Positions 45,787-57,344 of a stretch of 64,000 nucleotides of DNA are shown here, piece after piece. The position numbers were made by a program, and so were the translations under genes. The notes beneath the pieces are model-generated. The model was not told the origin of the DNA. It was given only the letters and a program-made list of their open reading frames with translations, and did not search any database. Source of the DNA: Magicicada septendecula. Taxonomy: Eukaryota; Arthropoda; Insecta; Hemiptera; Cicadidae. Where the stretch lies: positions 127,894,927 through 127,958,926 of the forward strand of contig CM068367.1 in assembly GCA_034769895.1 (NCBI GenBank). The letters run 5' to 3'. The stretch's first letter is position 1. The number at the start of each line of letters is the position of its first letter.

Positions 45787-48700
45787 TTATTTTTCCTTTT
45801 CTTCCTCATGATATTTTTTCATGGATTGTTGATTATAATTGCCCTTGATCTTCTTTGAAATGGGGTCGGTTAATTCATACGTGTTGTTGTTGTTGTTTTT
45901 TGTTATGGTGTAGGGTCCAACATACAGTAATAATAATTTCTTTGATATCCCTTCTAGAGTGCTAGGCAATACCCTGTTCTTTAACAAAACTTTCTCTCCT
46001 ACTTCATATTTAATTATTTTACCCTTTATTTTCTGGTATTTATTTCTGCGTTTTTCCAGATTTTCCATCACCTGATTATAGAATTTTAATTTATTAAATT
46101 GGTACGGTGGAGACTTAGGAAATTTAACCAATTCTTGGATCTCTCTGGGTGGTTGTTTTTCATACATGGCAGTGTATGGAGTGCAATTTATAGATGGATG
46201 GTAAGCCAAGTTTAAAAAATCTTCTGTGGCTGATAAGTAATCAGGCCACTTCCTTTGTTGTTGATGACAATAGGTCCTTAAAATTCTACCAACCTCTCTC
46301 AGGATTCTTTCTGATGGATTGCTACTGGGGTGGTATACGGAGGTCTTATAGCTTTTGATGTTCAGTTCTAACAATGTGTTCTTCCATTTTCTGCCTCGAA
46401 ACTGTGTACCATGGTCGGTAACTATTGAAACAGGTATTCCTATTTTTGGAATGTATTGAGTAGTTATTACTTCAAGAATTTTCTGCGTAGTTGCTCAACT
46501 GATTGGATACAATTTGATGAATTTGGTGAAGTGGTCCATAATGATTATAAGGTATTTATACCGGCTTCTACCTTCACTCCTAGGAAATGGTCCACATATG
46601 TCAATGAATAATTTTTCCAATTTTTGTTCTGACGATATAGGTATCATTACACCTTCCCTTCGTTCATTATTAATTTTGACCAATTGACAGATATGACAGG
46701 GTTTTATATAATTTTGTACCTTCCTGTGTATGTTCTTAATGTAACAATTCTCCTCCAATGCTTTCACTACCTTTACAGCACCCATATGTCCGTATCTTAT
46801 GTGATATTCCAACACTAGTTCTTTTTCCATGATTTTGGGAATGATTACCTTCCAGTCTTCTTGGTTCAATGTATTTTTTATGAATAAAATTCCTTCTTGT
46901 TCACAATAGAATTGGTTTATTGAAGAGTTTTGGTTCGCCATACGTTCCTTGATTTTTATTAATTTTGGGTCTAATAACTGATTAGCTTTGATATTTTGTA
47001 ATAATGCTTCCAAATCAGATCTGCTTTTGAGAATGTTGTACACCTTGATAATCCTTTCTTTCTCACCCTCAAATGTCTGCGTGTCCAGGTTTATTCGAGA
47101 TAACACGTCTGCTATCACGTTTTGACTCCCTGGAATATATTCCCATTTGATATTATACTCCTGCAAGGCGAGTATCCACCTCGTAAGCCTTCCATGACTC
47201 AGCTTACAACTTCTTAAAAATGAGATGGACTTATGATCCGTTCTGACAGTTACAGGATATCCCAAAATGTACGTTCGGAATTTACTACAAGCAAAGACTA
47301 TGCTTAATAGTTCCTTTTCTGTAACATTATACCTTCTCTCACAGTGGTTTAACACACGACTGGCAAAACTGATGACTAAATGGTTTCCTTCTGTGTCTTC
47401 TTGGTACAATACCATCCCAAGACTGACATCACTTGCGTCACAGTTCAAAAAGAATGGGTGATCAAAATTTGGATGATGAAGGATTACTGTCTCTAAGAAT
47501 TTATCCTTTATCTGTTGTAGTATCGCATCCTGTTCATGTCCCCATGTCCATTTGTTTTTGGAAGACAGCTGTTCCTGAAATTTAGATGTCAATGCGGAAT
47601 AATTGCGTTGGAACTTCCGGTAGTAATTACACAGTCCTAAGAAGGATTGGAGTTGCCTCTTATTCTTTGGTTGTGGGAACTTCTGGATTGCAGTAACCTT
47701 TTCTTGTGATGGGGAAATACCTTGTTCAGTCAAATTGAAACCTAAAAATTGAACCTCCTTCGCTATTAATTGGGATTTTTCGAGTTTTAGTGTTATGTTG
47801 TTCTCTGCTAACTTACTCAATACATATTCCACCCTGTGACAATGTTCCTCCCAGTTGGATGAGGTAATCAACAGGTCGTCTACATAAACTGTGGTGAATT
47901 GTAGCGCTTCCTGACCCAATACCTGGTCCATACATCGTACAAAAATTGCTACCGAATTGACTAATCCAAATGGCAATCTTTTAAACTGGTAGTTTCTACC
48001 CTCGAAAATAAAAGCCATATATTTTCGACTCATCGGGTGCAACTCCACCTGCCAGTAACCACAAACTGTGTCCCAGGTACTGATAAATTTCGTACCATGA
48101 AATTTCTTTAGAATTTCTTCTATTTCTCCAGGTGACGTACGATCATTTACTATGTGTTTATTTATTTCTCGGGCATCCAAGCAAAGTCGAACCTGCCCGT
48201 TCTTCTTCTGAATTGCTACTATTGGGCTAGTATATGGTGATTGGCTATGCTCAATTATATCATTTAACAACATTTTATTAATTTCATCTCTAACCGCCTC
48301 CTTCAATGAATATGGTATAGGATAGGATTTTCTGTGGAATTCTGCTGGTTCTTTAAATTGTATTCTACACTGATAGTTTTTTACTTTTCCTGGGTTTTCT
48401 GAAAATACATGTTTATACTTCTTATATATTATAATGAGATCTTCTACTTGTTTTACTGTCAAATTATTTGTGCCTTGGTGTCTAAACTCTCTTATCTCCT
48501 GTAATTTACTGTTCCACAGGTCTTCATTTGTCATATTATAGATTATTTTTCTGCATTGGGTGTCATTATTTAAAAAATTTAATTCCCTAACTTGGTGATG
48601 GGTACGGTTCAGAGGGGCACCATCGCTTCCTATTAACTCTGCCGTCCACATAACACCTTCTGAGTTCAAGGACACCTTCTCCTTGCTCAAATCAATAATG

Positions 48701-49164
48701 GCTGAGTATTTCCTCAGCATATCGCATCCGATTAATAATTCGAATGGTAGGCCGATTGCGACCAAACATATAATATTAATTGTAACACCTTTGCTTTCTA
48801 TTTCCAATGACACTTGTTTTCTCACTGTTTTATTTTGACGCCCAGTGGCACCTATTAAAATAACATTATTGACAGGTAAGGTAGGTATTATATTTTTACT
48901 TTGTTTCTGTATTCTCTCCAGTTCAGCGTCGTTAATAAGTGATACATTTGCACCAGTATCTATCATTATTCGTGTAGGAATTCCTTCAATTTGAGCGGTT
49001 ATGTATAAAATTTCATTATGCTGGTTGATTCTACTTGTCACCGTTTCCTCCAACAGTTCTTCTCGAAGATTTTTCAAATAATAATTGTAAATAATAGTAA
49101 GATTTTGACTGTCCGTCCTTAAACTTTGGTTGTTGTTATACTTCAAAATTCTTTTATTTTCCAT
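45787..49164 (-). pseudogene. pol: Element C Pol with one in-frame stop in integrase
   Basis: Read from 49164. Protease MIDTGAN (Asp residue 69). RT with WDTVCGYWQVELHP and intact YVDD (VYVDDLLITS). RNase H with LNCDASDVSLG. HHCC region HIRYGHMG...CHICQLV. Integrase start FIDICGPFPRSEG. A TGA at 46495-46497 (codon 890) stops the frame within the integrase core. The same frame then continues to 45787 with TDHGTQF, YHPSSNPSERILRE and the C-terminal domain ending YNQQSMKKYHEEEKEK. Upstream of the ATG the frame is open to the gag overlap. About 70% alike to element A Pol by eye. Confidence 0.9.
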
Positions 49165-49232
49165 AATTAGTTTTTCATAATTAGTGGGTAGTAATTTGTT
49201 ATTACTATGTTTTTGAATTTGGTGGTTTTTGT

Positions 49233-49293
49233 ACCCAGTAGTTAGTAGCAGTAAGGGGTCGCGAGGGTTTATTACTGCCTCACTCCGTTTAAA
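49233..49293 (-). promoter_or_regulatory. Candidate -1 ribosomal frameshift signal, element C
   Basis: Minus-strand TTTAAAC (49293-49287), 12 nt before the gag TAA (49274-49272). After an 8-nt spacer, GCAGTAA (49278-49272) can pair with TTACTGC (49254-49248). Loop ACCC (49259-49256) faces downstream GGGT (49236-49233). All distances equal those in element A although surrounding bases differ. Confidence 0.75.
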
Positions 49294-51443
49294 TTAAGGC
49301 TATCATGATTATTTTCCGGGCATGACTGTTGATTTGCCTGGACTGGTGTGCTGGTTCCTGGTTGTTCAACCTCTCGGTTGTCTAATTGTTCACTTCCCCT
49401 TGATTCTCGGAAGTCCTCCTGGCTTCTACTTCTGACTCGGTTATAATGGTGACTCATCCCTCTGGGATTTCCTCTTTGATCATAACTGTTATTAAAACTG
49501 TTCCTCCGAGGTTGATGGTATGTCCAGTAATCCCCTTCTTCGGCACTGATGTAATTTATTCGGGGTCGGTACGAACGATTATTATTATAATTACCCTGAT
49601 TATTATTGTTATTAACTCCTGAGTTACTCCTAAAATTATTATGATTTTGGTTTGTTCGGTAGTTATTATAATTATTATTATTTCTATTGCCCGGATGGTA
49701 ATTTTGATTGGGCCTGTTGTTATCATTATTGTTAATTGGGTTTCGATTGAAGTTTGCTGGTTGGTTATTACTTGGGGTAAAATTTTGGTTGTAATTACGA
49801 TCGTTGACATAACTATTCCGGTTATTCATGTTATTATATTGATTATGATTCATACCATGGTTATTATTTTTTGAACCGCACTGATCAGTTCGTTGTCTGC
49901 TTCTTTTGTAGTAACCCTCGTGTTCATAATTTTCTAATAAGTCAGCCATTGCGTGGACCATTTTAATCTGGCTTCCCAGGCGTGCTCTGGCAATTCCTGT
50001 GTCATAATGGTATGCCATTTTAGTTACTAGGGATTCTTCTGGTATTCTTGGCTCTAGGTGTCTCGCCAAACACACCTTTCCCCAGAAGTAAGTAGTTGGA
50101 GATGTACCTCTATTTCCATCATATCTTCCCTGACAAATGTTGTCCCTTATAATATTTTGTATCGCTTCGGACCAGTATTTTTCTTTAAACAGTTTTTTAA
50201 ATTGAGCGTAGTCCACTATCGCATTCCTGGTTGCTGTCCACCAGTTGTCCGTAATCTCCCTAAAATGCTCATCCAACATCTCTCTAATCGAGCTCCAGAT
50301 AGTTATTCGATGTTTATTAAAATGTTCCTCGATTCTGGCCAGGAATTCCATGGGGTTTCTGCGATAATTTTTGAAATTAATTCCCTCTCTGGTTTCATTT
50401 GTGGAAACATGGGTAATATTATGTGGTCTGGTTCTAATTAACTCAATTTCTTCTTGATTTTGGCGTACCTGACCAGTTAAATTATTCACCGTAGTGTTAA
50501 TATTGTCACACCTTTCTCCGGTTTGTTTCTGTAAATTCACTAAATTTTCTTGTTCCTTTTGTATTCCTTCTATTTGAATACGACTATTTTCTTGGAGCTG
50601 GTCTATTCTAGTATTTATCACTGCTTTATTTTGTATGATGGTTTCGTTAGCTTTTCTCAATCTCTCATTAGTGTCAGCTATTTCTTGCTTCCTTTCCTCA
50701 TCGATTTTGTCCATCTTCTGGTTAATTGTATCATTGACTTGTTCAATTCTACCATTAATTCTTCTTAAATTCTCTTCATTGATTTGTCTGAACTCTTCCT
50801 TCATTTGGTTATTATTGTCACTTATAGTTTGCCTTAAGGTTTCGTTAGTACTTTCTTTAATACTGTCGATTTTCTCATTTATCCGTTGTAAATTCTCGTT
50901 AGTGTCTTCTCTGTTTTGGTCAAATCTCTCCTCCATCTGTTTTATTAAATTTTCACTCATTTTCTCATTTGTTTGTCTGTTATCTTCCTTGATGTTATCG
51001 AATTTTTCCTCCATTTGTTTTAATAAGTTTTGACTCAAAATTTCATTTTGTTTCCTTGAGTTTTCAGTGAATTCTTCCTTGATGTTCTTCAAATCTTCCT
51101 TCGTTTGCTTGTTTTGTTCCTCCATTTGTTTTAATAAGTTTTGACTCAAAATTTCATTTTGTTTCTTTGAGTTTTCACTGAATTCTTCCTTGATGTTATC
51201 AAATTTTTCGTTCATTTCTTCCTTCTGCTTCTTAAAATTGTCATTCGTTTCTTCCTTATTTCTGTCCATTTTTTCACTCATACTATTCATTAACTCCATT
51301 AATTTTATAAGATTCGGGTCTCCCCTATCTTCCTTTCTTGCTACCGTCTCCACATCCTCCACCGATGTTACTTCTTTCTCTTCCATACTGACTTCTTTCT
51401 CTGCCTCCTTCGTCCGTCTCAGTGATGTAGCCCTCTTACGCAT
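49272..51443 (-). CDS. gag: Element C Gag (coiled coil, capsid-like, Asn-rich tail)
   Basis: 723 aa, intact, start 120 bp after the 5' LTR. Residues about 45-350 are a charged Glu/Lys/Asn/Gln coiled coil containing a near-duplicate unit (FSENSKKQNEILSQNLLKQM and FTENSRKQNEILSQNLLKQM). About 370-520 is the capsid-like region: NFKNYRRNPMEFLARIEEHF, WWTATRNAIVDYAQFKKLF, KEKYWSEAIQNIIRDNICQG, RHLEPRIPEESL. From about 540 an Asn-dominated disordered tail with Arg/Tyr, then an Arg/Ser stretch. No CCHC knuckle, so RNA binding, if any, must come from the tail. Ends LNLNGVRQ at the overlap with pol. Confidence 0.9.
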   Translation of the reverse strand: MRKRATSLRRTKEAEKEVSMEEKEVTSVEDVETVARKEDRGDPNLIKLMELMNSMSEKMDRNKEETNDNFKKQKEEMNEKFDNIKEEFSENSKKQNEILSQNLLKQMEEQNKQTKEDLKNIKEEFTENSRKQNEILSQNLLKQMEEKFDNIKEDNRQTNEKMSENLIKQMEERFDQNREDTNENLQRINEKIDSIKESTNETLRQTISDNNNQMKEEFRQINEENLRRINGRIEQVNDTINQKMDKIDEERKQEIADTNERLRKANETIIQNKAVINTRIDQLQENSRIQIEGIQKEQENLVNLQKQTGERCDNINTTVNNLTGQVRQNQEEIELIRTRPHNITHVSTNETREGINFKNYRRNPMEFLARIEEHFNKHRITIWSSIREMLDEHFREITDNWWTATRNAIVDYAQFKKLFKEKYWSEAIQNIIRDNICQGRYDGNRGTSPTTYFWGKVCLARHLEPRIPEESLVTKMAYHYDTGIARARLGSQIKMVHAMADLLENYEHEGYYKRSRQRTDQCGSKNNNHGMNHNQYNNMNNRNSYVNDRNYNQNFTPSNNQPANFNRNPINNNDNNRPNQNYHPGNRNNNNYNNYRTNQNHNNFRSNSGVNNNNNQGNYNNNRSYRPRINYISAEEGDYWTYHQPRRNSFNNSYDQRGNPRGMSHHYNRVRSRSQEDFRESRGSEQLDNREVEQPGTSTPVQANQQSCPENNHDSLNLNGVRQ

Positions 51444-51548
51444 CTTTATTATTTCTTGGAACTTATAGCAGTCGCCAGCTAAAAATTAGGAAATTAATTT
51501 GGTTGTTTCAATTTCTTCACCTAATATTCCCTAATTTCAGCCTCACTA

Positions 51549-51560
51549 GTTGGTGCGCCA
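51549..51560 (-). promoter_or_regulatory. Primer binding site candidate, element C
   Basis: Minus strand TGGCGCACCAAC three bases inside the 5' LTR. The tRNA was not identified. Confidence 0.6.
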
Positions 51561-51563
51561 ATT

Positions 51564-53174
51564 TATAACACTATCTATTTAATAATGGAATAATAACTCA
51601 TGGATATGATTTAATAACATAATGATTTAATCTGTGTAACATAAATTCAATTATTGGAAAATTCCATTCGATACATAAGGTTGTCACAGGGTCGATATTT
51701 ATCTCAGGATTTATAATTAAATAATTTTAATATATTTCGTGGGAATTCTTGTGGCTGCTATGAAAAGTTCCTTTGCATGTTGATTAATAATAGAGAGTAC
51801 CTTTACAAACAATATATTACTTATAATCTAAAAATTTACACAAATTATATATTAAGTTACATACAAGTTTTGACGATATTCAATTTGTCCGTCTCAGAAA
51901 ATAATGTAGTTTATCAATGTGTACAATAAATGTTTCCTTGTAATCACTGTTAGCTTATAGATTGAATTTGGTTGCACTTTAAAATGTTGACTAGTGATTA
52001 GTGTTAGTGTAAATTGTTATATTGTCTAGTGGTTGTTCCTTGTTGAAAAAAAATATTGTCAAATTATACTTTACACATCTAGACGATATTGCTGAAGGGT
52101 TCCTGGTCGTTTCTGAATATTTTTCTTGATTGTGTGTATTATTTGTTCATGAAAATGGTAGTGGAAGGATTATTATCTTCGATGATGGTCCTTCAGATCT
52201 TCTTTCACACACGGGTCATCTATTTTTATATACTTTTAATTACCTTTAGACACGCACTATTCAACTGCTTTCCATCACAATTAACAATTAAGTGTTATTT
52301 CTTCTTTCTTTTAGTTACCTACTCATACAAATTTCTTAAATTTTGATTGGTCATTTATGTACAGTTTAAATGTTATAGGATCAACACCCATTACCTACAT
52401 TATATTTTATAAATTACCTTTAATAGATAATTTTATTATTATACTCTAATTATATATGCAATGTTTATACAATTATTAATTAGATAATTATAAACAATTT
52501 GATACTAAACATGCCTCAGTTTATAACTGTAAAACCTTATTAATTTGAATTTCTATGATATGTGGTGGAACAATTTGTTATGATTTATTGTAATTTCTAC
52601 TTTGACTACCTGAGATAAATATATTTACATAAATTAACTGGTGACATAAAATCTTATAACATACAACAAAACTCTTAATAATAATAATTGTTTTTGACAG
52701 TTTTAGTTTATTTATACTGCTAAACTATTGTCTGTATGATAAACTAAAATTCTGTCTAATAATAACAATAAAACAATTTCCATACAAAAATAATTAACAC
52801 TGTTTAACAGTAGTCTGTGTCACTATTTATATTCTGTCACTCATATAACTGTAAGGTTTGTGTCCCTTTTTCTATCCTTAAAATATGTCGATACAATTTT
52901 GTTAATACAATTTTAATTTATGATTAGGTACTCTTTATTGGGTTTGGTTGTTATTATTCAGGGTAAGTTGATTAGGCCTACTAGGTTTATTTATTTCACT
53001 TTTTTCTGTTTACTGCCCTATTCTACTGGGTTATTTCTGGGTTTCTGGATAATATTATATAAGTCAAACCAAATAGTTTTCCTTTAATTTGCTTTCAATT
53101 ATTATTTCTTGTTTCTTCTCTGGATCGGATTCCACTATTATTTACTATTCTTTTGTAACATTTGTTTCGTTACA
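51564..53174 (-). repeat. Element C 5' LTR
   Basis: 1611 bp, partner of 44109-45719. Confidence 0.93.
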
Positions 53175-54532
53175 CAGTTGAGTATTGTAAGGGTAAAGAA
53201 AATATAGTAGCTGATGTCCTATCCAGAACAGATTTTGATAATAACACTGAAGTAAACATAGCAAATACATATAAAATATTTATAGTGAAAGAAGCGGGGG
53301 AAGTAGATATGAAAAAATTAATAAGTACCTTAGCAGCCGAACAAGAGAGAGACACCGAACTTAATAAAATAATATTAGCTTTGAGTCAAATACCCAACGC
53401 ACCTCATAAGTGGGAGAAACATTTTAGTTTGTTTAATAAACACTTATTTCATCGGGCAAATGAACAGGGAGATGATTGGAAGCTGTGTATCCCTAAAGTC
53501 ATAATACCTGAAGTAGTGAGAGATTGCCATCTAAGGTATGATCATATAGGCCCCAAGAAATGTAGTGATATATTAAAGGAGTCATGTAAATTTAATAATA
53601 TGGAAAGAACGGTGTGTAAATAATTACAAACATGCGAAATTTGTCAGAAAGCTAAAGTAAACAATCGTAAACAGGAGGGTTTAATGCAGCATGTAATGCC
53701 AGACAGTCCTTTAGCATTAGTTGCTGTTGATTTATATGGCCCTTTACCCAAAGGTCGAGGAGGTGTAAACTATTTATTTGTTGTATTAGATGTTTTTACT
53801 AAATTTGTAAAACTGTACCCGATTAAAAAGGCAACATCATCAGTGTTGGCTAGGAAAATAGTAAATGAATACCTTGTTGAAGTAGGTAAGCCTCAAGTAG
53901 TGTTATCAGATCATGGTTCGCAGTTCACCAGCAACACTTGGCGGGAAACTTTAGGTTGGGAAAATATTTTAGTTAAACATACATCAGTATATCATCCACA
54001 GTCAAATCCAAGTGAACGAGTTATGCGGGAGTTAGGGAGAATGTTCAGAACCTTTTGCCATAAAAAACATTCTTTGTGGGCTATTTTTGTGTGCAAGATA
54101 GAGTGGTATATTAACAATAGTTTACATGAATCCACTAGTTACAGCCCATGTGAGTTAATGTTTCAGAGAAGGCCGGCACGCATATTAGAAGAGCTAATAA
54201 AATTTCCAACCCGGACGGAGATACCACATGATAGGAAATTGGTAATCGCTAGGGAGCGTCTGCTGAGTAAGGCTGAACAACGGAAACGGAGACATGACCG
54301 GAATTTAACACCCATACAATACGAGGTAGGACAATTAGTATTAATAAAAAATCACGATCAATCATCAGCATTGGACAAAGAAATTAAGAAATTCTTCCTA
54401 TTGTATGACGGTCCATATGAGGTTAGCCAAGTGAAAATGGAGAATGCTTATATTTTAATAGATTTGCAAACTCGAGAAATAAAAGGAACTTATAATGTGA
54501 CCCAATTAAAAAAGTATTATCTAGCTGAGTGA
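53175..54532 (+). pseudogene. pol: Element B Pol, C-terminal part (RNase H end, integrase)
   Basis: Resumes in the frame left at 44108 with VEYCKGKENIVADVLSR. HHCC part: CHLRYDHIGPKK, then an in-frame TAA at 53621-53623, then CEICQKAK, so the stop lies between the His pair and the Cys pair. Integrase core AVDLYGPLPKGRGG, SDHGSQF, YHPQSNPSERVMRE, and a C-terminal domain ending NVTQLKKYYLAE at 54532. Apart from the TAA the frame is clean. Confidence 0.9.
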
Positions 54533-56257
54533 TGATGGATGTATTTAGAGATATTAAAGTTTTCATACATAAACAGACATTTTTATATTCTATTATTATA
54601 AATTGTTATTATTGTTTATACACACATTATGTATTTTATGTAAATGGACATTAAGATAGGGAAAGTTAAGAAAGAAATGTATGATGTTAAAACACCACCA
54701 AGACTAGAAATGGCATGTAATTTAAATTATTAATTTTAATTTTAAAGAAAACATATTATACTAGTGATTCCCCAACTTTTCGGGCGGTCACGGCCTCACC
54801 GAACCTTGACCGTGGAATTGGTTTAGCTTTAACAGCTATGGTTGGGGCACACTACGATTACGCGCTGACCATAACTGGCCATAGCTGTTATCGTTGTAAA
54901 GGTGTACTTTGAAATTGATGGGGGGTGAATTTAAGGGGAATCACCAAACTAGGGAACAGCGGCTGCCACTCTGCCCGCTTGGGGGTAGCAAAGACAGGTG
55001 GTAGAACCGTTTAAGGGCGCATATTTATATAACACAGATATTATGATATCTATACCTTTTCAAATGTAACGCAGAAGCAAGGACACGGAGATGTCACATT
55101 CCTCCAAAACGTCAGTCCTTGTGGACGCAACTGGACGCCACAGTCCAGGGGGGTCATAGTGTGTGTGGCAGGGAGGTTACCGATAGGAGGTAACGAATTA
55201 AAGATTTTTTGTTGCATTTTAGTAATGATGACTCGCTATTAAATACTTTTATTAAAATTTGAAAAAATAGATGCACGAGATATTCCATATATTGTGTTTA
55301 TTATATCTTATTGTGTTGATTGTATGTAGTATGTTAGGAATAAGGATTATAAAAATATAATAATAAGTTTTTTGTGTTTAAAGATTTTTACTAAAGATGA
55401 AATAAATTTATAATAGTTTAAAAAAAAAAAAATTTGAGAAACGAATTAATAAAAGTAAAGTGAGTTTAAAAGATAATTTTATGATTTTATATGCAAATTC
55501 AAGGATGTAAAGTGTGTAAGTTTTAAATATAAATTGTTTACTTCAAGATGATAATAACAATGTGAATTATTAATGTACTATGTTTTCTTATGTTATATTG
55601 TGTTTGTTAGTGTAAGAGAATTTTATGAATTTAGATATTTTAAATGCATTTTAAATTGGGGATGAGAGAAATGTAATATGGTAATGGGAAATGTCTATGA
55701 GTCAATCGTCTGTTTATTTAAATTCTGATGGGAATCAGGGCAATGATTTTGAATTTTGGGGATAAAGTTAACAAGAGAAAGTAGATGGAATGAAATTATG
55801 GAATTTTAAAAGGGGATCATGATGTCATGTTAGGTATTTTGATATATATGTTAGAAATAAGTAAAAAACAAAACCAGTGCTTCTTAGCGCAAACCAGCAC
55901 CGCTAGGGGGAAACAGATCAGTTGGGGATATGGTGTTGTATAAGGCCACTATTTAATATTTGATTTGTTGTTTCAGAGTGTGGTGATGCTGTGGCGGCGG
56001 ACCTGAGCTGGCCAGCGCGTCAGAGCAGGGGCGTTGAGTATCTGTCTGACTCTATGGTGTTGGGATCTCGAGAGAGAAGTCCAGTATTGTCATTCAGGTG
56101 CGGTCACAGTCACCGGACCAAGGGTGAGTTGATTATATTTTTTGTAAACCGTCAGGGGGGTTGTGGCGACATATCCTAGCTGATCCCTCTAACAAGTATG
56201 AATGTGTCAATGAGGTTTTTTATGCTTCGGCATAAAATATTTCATTGAGGGGGGTAT
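54533..56257 (+). other. Element B 3' internal non-coding region
   Basis: About 1.7 kb between pol and the 3' LTR. 54770-55200 is GC-richer with a GGCCATAGCTGTTA-type inverted repeat (about 54830-54895). 55970-56257 resembles the internal 3' end of element D. The 62-aa frame at 55991-56179 is not supported by other evidence. It ends in GAGGGGGG (56247-56254), the likely polypurine tract. Confidence 0.7.
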
Positions 56258-57340
56258 TGTAACATGGCATTTTGGCCTGCCTGGTGTAATAGCGCAATTT
56301 GTATTTCTTTTATAAAATAAAACAACATTTTTTCAACAATAGGGACAAAATTTATGAACCAGAGGTATATTTATTGTTAGCGACGGAATTGACCGTGTCA
56401 GCACTGCTGTTGACTGCATATGTGACGATTATCCAGTAATATTTTGAAAGACAGTTTCAACAACCGGCAAATTGTGCCAAGGTCAACTAATGACAAACAC
56501 AGAACAGCACAACAAGTTATATAACTAACAACAGGCGATCGTTACGTCAGCGCCTTGCATAACAAGAATGTAGGTGTGTCGACGCCAACTGCGTTGTGGC
56601 ACACACTGAACAAAGCCCAGTCTAACTCCACCACTCGCGAGTGGTGCACACATATACAAAGTTCCGGAACGGTTTTTTGCGGGCCCGCAACCTAAAATGT
56701 AGATACCGCAATGTAACAAAAAATGTGTATCTATTTATTCTGGTGTTTAAACAGTATTACAACTGCAGAGTGAGTTATTAGAGACAGTGAGTGAAATTGA
56801 TAAAAAATGCAACCATTCGGCCGTATATCAAAATTGGAACTATAAAGCATCTCCGCATCAACAGGAAAGTAGACAATTTTAATTAATTAAAATGCTGGGT
56901 TTTCTTTTTTATTTTATAAATTATAAAGTTGAATTTTAAGGGTCATGGGATAGTATGTGAGTGAGCGTGGGTTTTGGTTTAATTATATATATATATATAT
57001 TACGAAGTGCTGGTTTCCATTTGAATTATTATAGTTAGTCGTAAGTTTATATCTACATGCAAATTCATAAAACTAGTATGATTAGGTGAAGCAAATATTG
57101 TTCAGAATGGTATTCTAATAAATTCAAACCGAAAAGTAAACAAAAAATTGTCATGCTACAAAAAATAAAGTACCATTTATTAGTGTGTGTGCAAAATAGG
57201 TGTTTGTCATTGCAATGCCTGTCGTGTTTCTCTGCCTAAGTACATCAGACGACACCCTGGTAAGCCCTGGTAAATTATTACCACTGGTAAGTAACAAATT
57301 TCAATATTCAATAATTTAATTTAAAGCTCGTATAGCTTCA
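56258..57340 (+). repeat. Element B 3' LTR
   Basis: 1083 bp, partner of 38528-39609. Differences include a 3-bp indel in the early AACAATAAC stretch and a 2-bp AT-run length change. Confidence 0.92.
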
Positions 57341-57344
57341 GTGG

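Larger units (their letters stand above)
44109..53174 (-). mobile_element. LTR retrotransposon C (Ty3/gypsy-like), inserted in B pol
   Basis: LTRs of 1611 bp each (44109-45719 and 51564-53174), duplication CAGT (44105-44108 and 53175-53178). LTRs differ at about six to seven positions, the least of the three elements. PBS candidate at 51549-51560 (minus strand TGGCGCACCAAC); polypurine AAGGGAGG at 45720-45735. Gag intact; pol has one in-frame stop. Protein order and the frameshift site match element A, its closest relative here. Confidence 0.93.
38528..57340 (+). mobile_element. LTR retrotransposon B (Ty3/gypsy-like), inserted in A gag
   Basis: LTRs 38528-39609 and 56258-57340 (TGTAACATGG...AGCTTCA), target duplication GTGG (38524-38527 and 57341-57344). 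PBS candidate TGGCGCCCTTTAACAGTGAC at 39611; G-rich tract GAGGGGGG just before the 3' LTR. Gag 39668-42092 contains a palindromic insertion; pol 42136-54532 is split by element C. LTRs differ at about eight positions plus short indels. About 1.7 kb of non-coding sequence follows pol, with no envelope-like frame. Confidence 0.92.

Noticed and set aside
54533..56257. Possible envelope gene downstream of element B pol
   Set aside because: Only a 62-aa frame, no supporting features.
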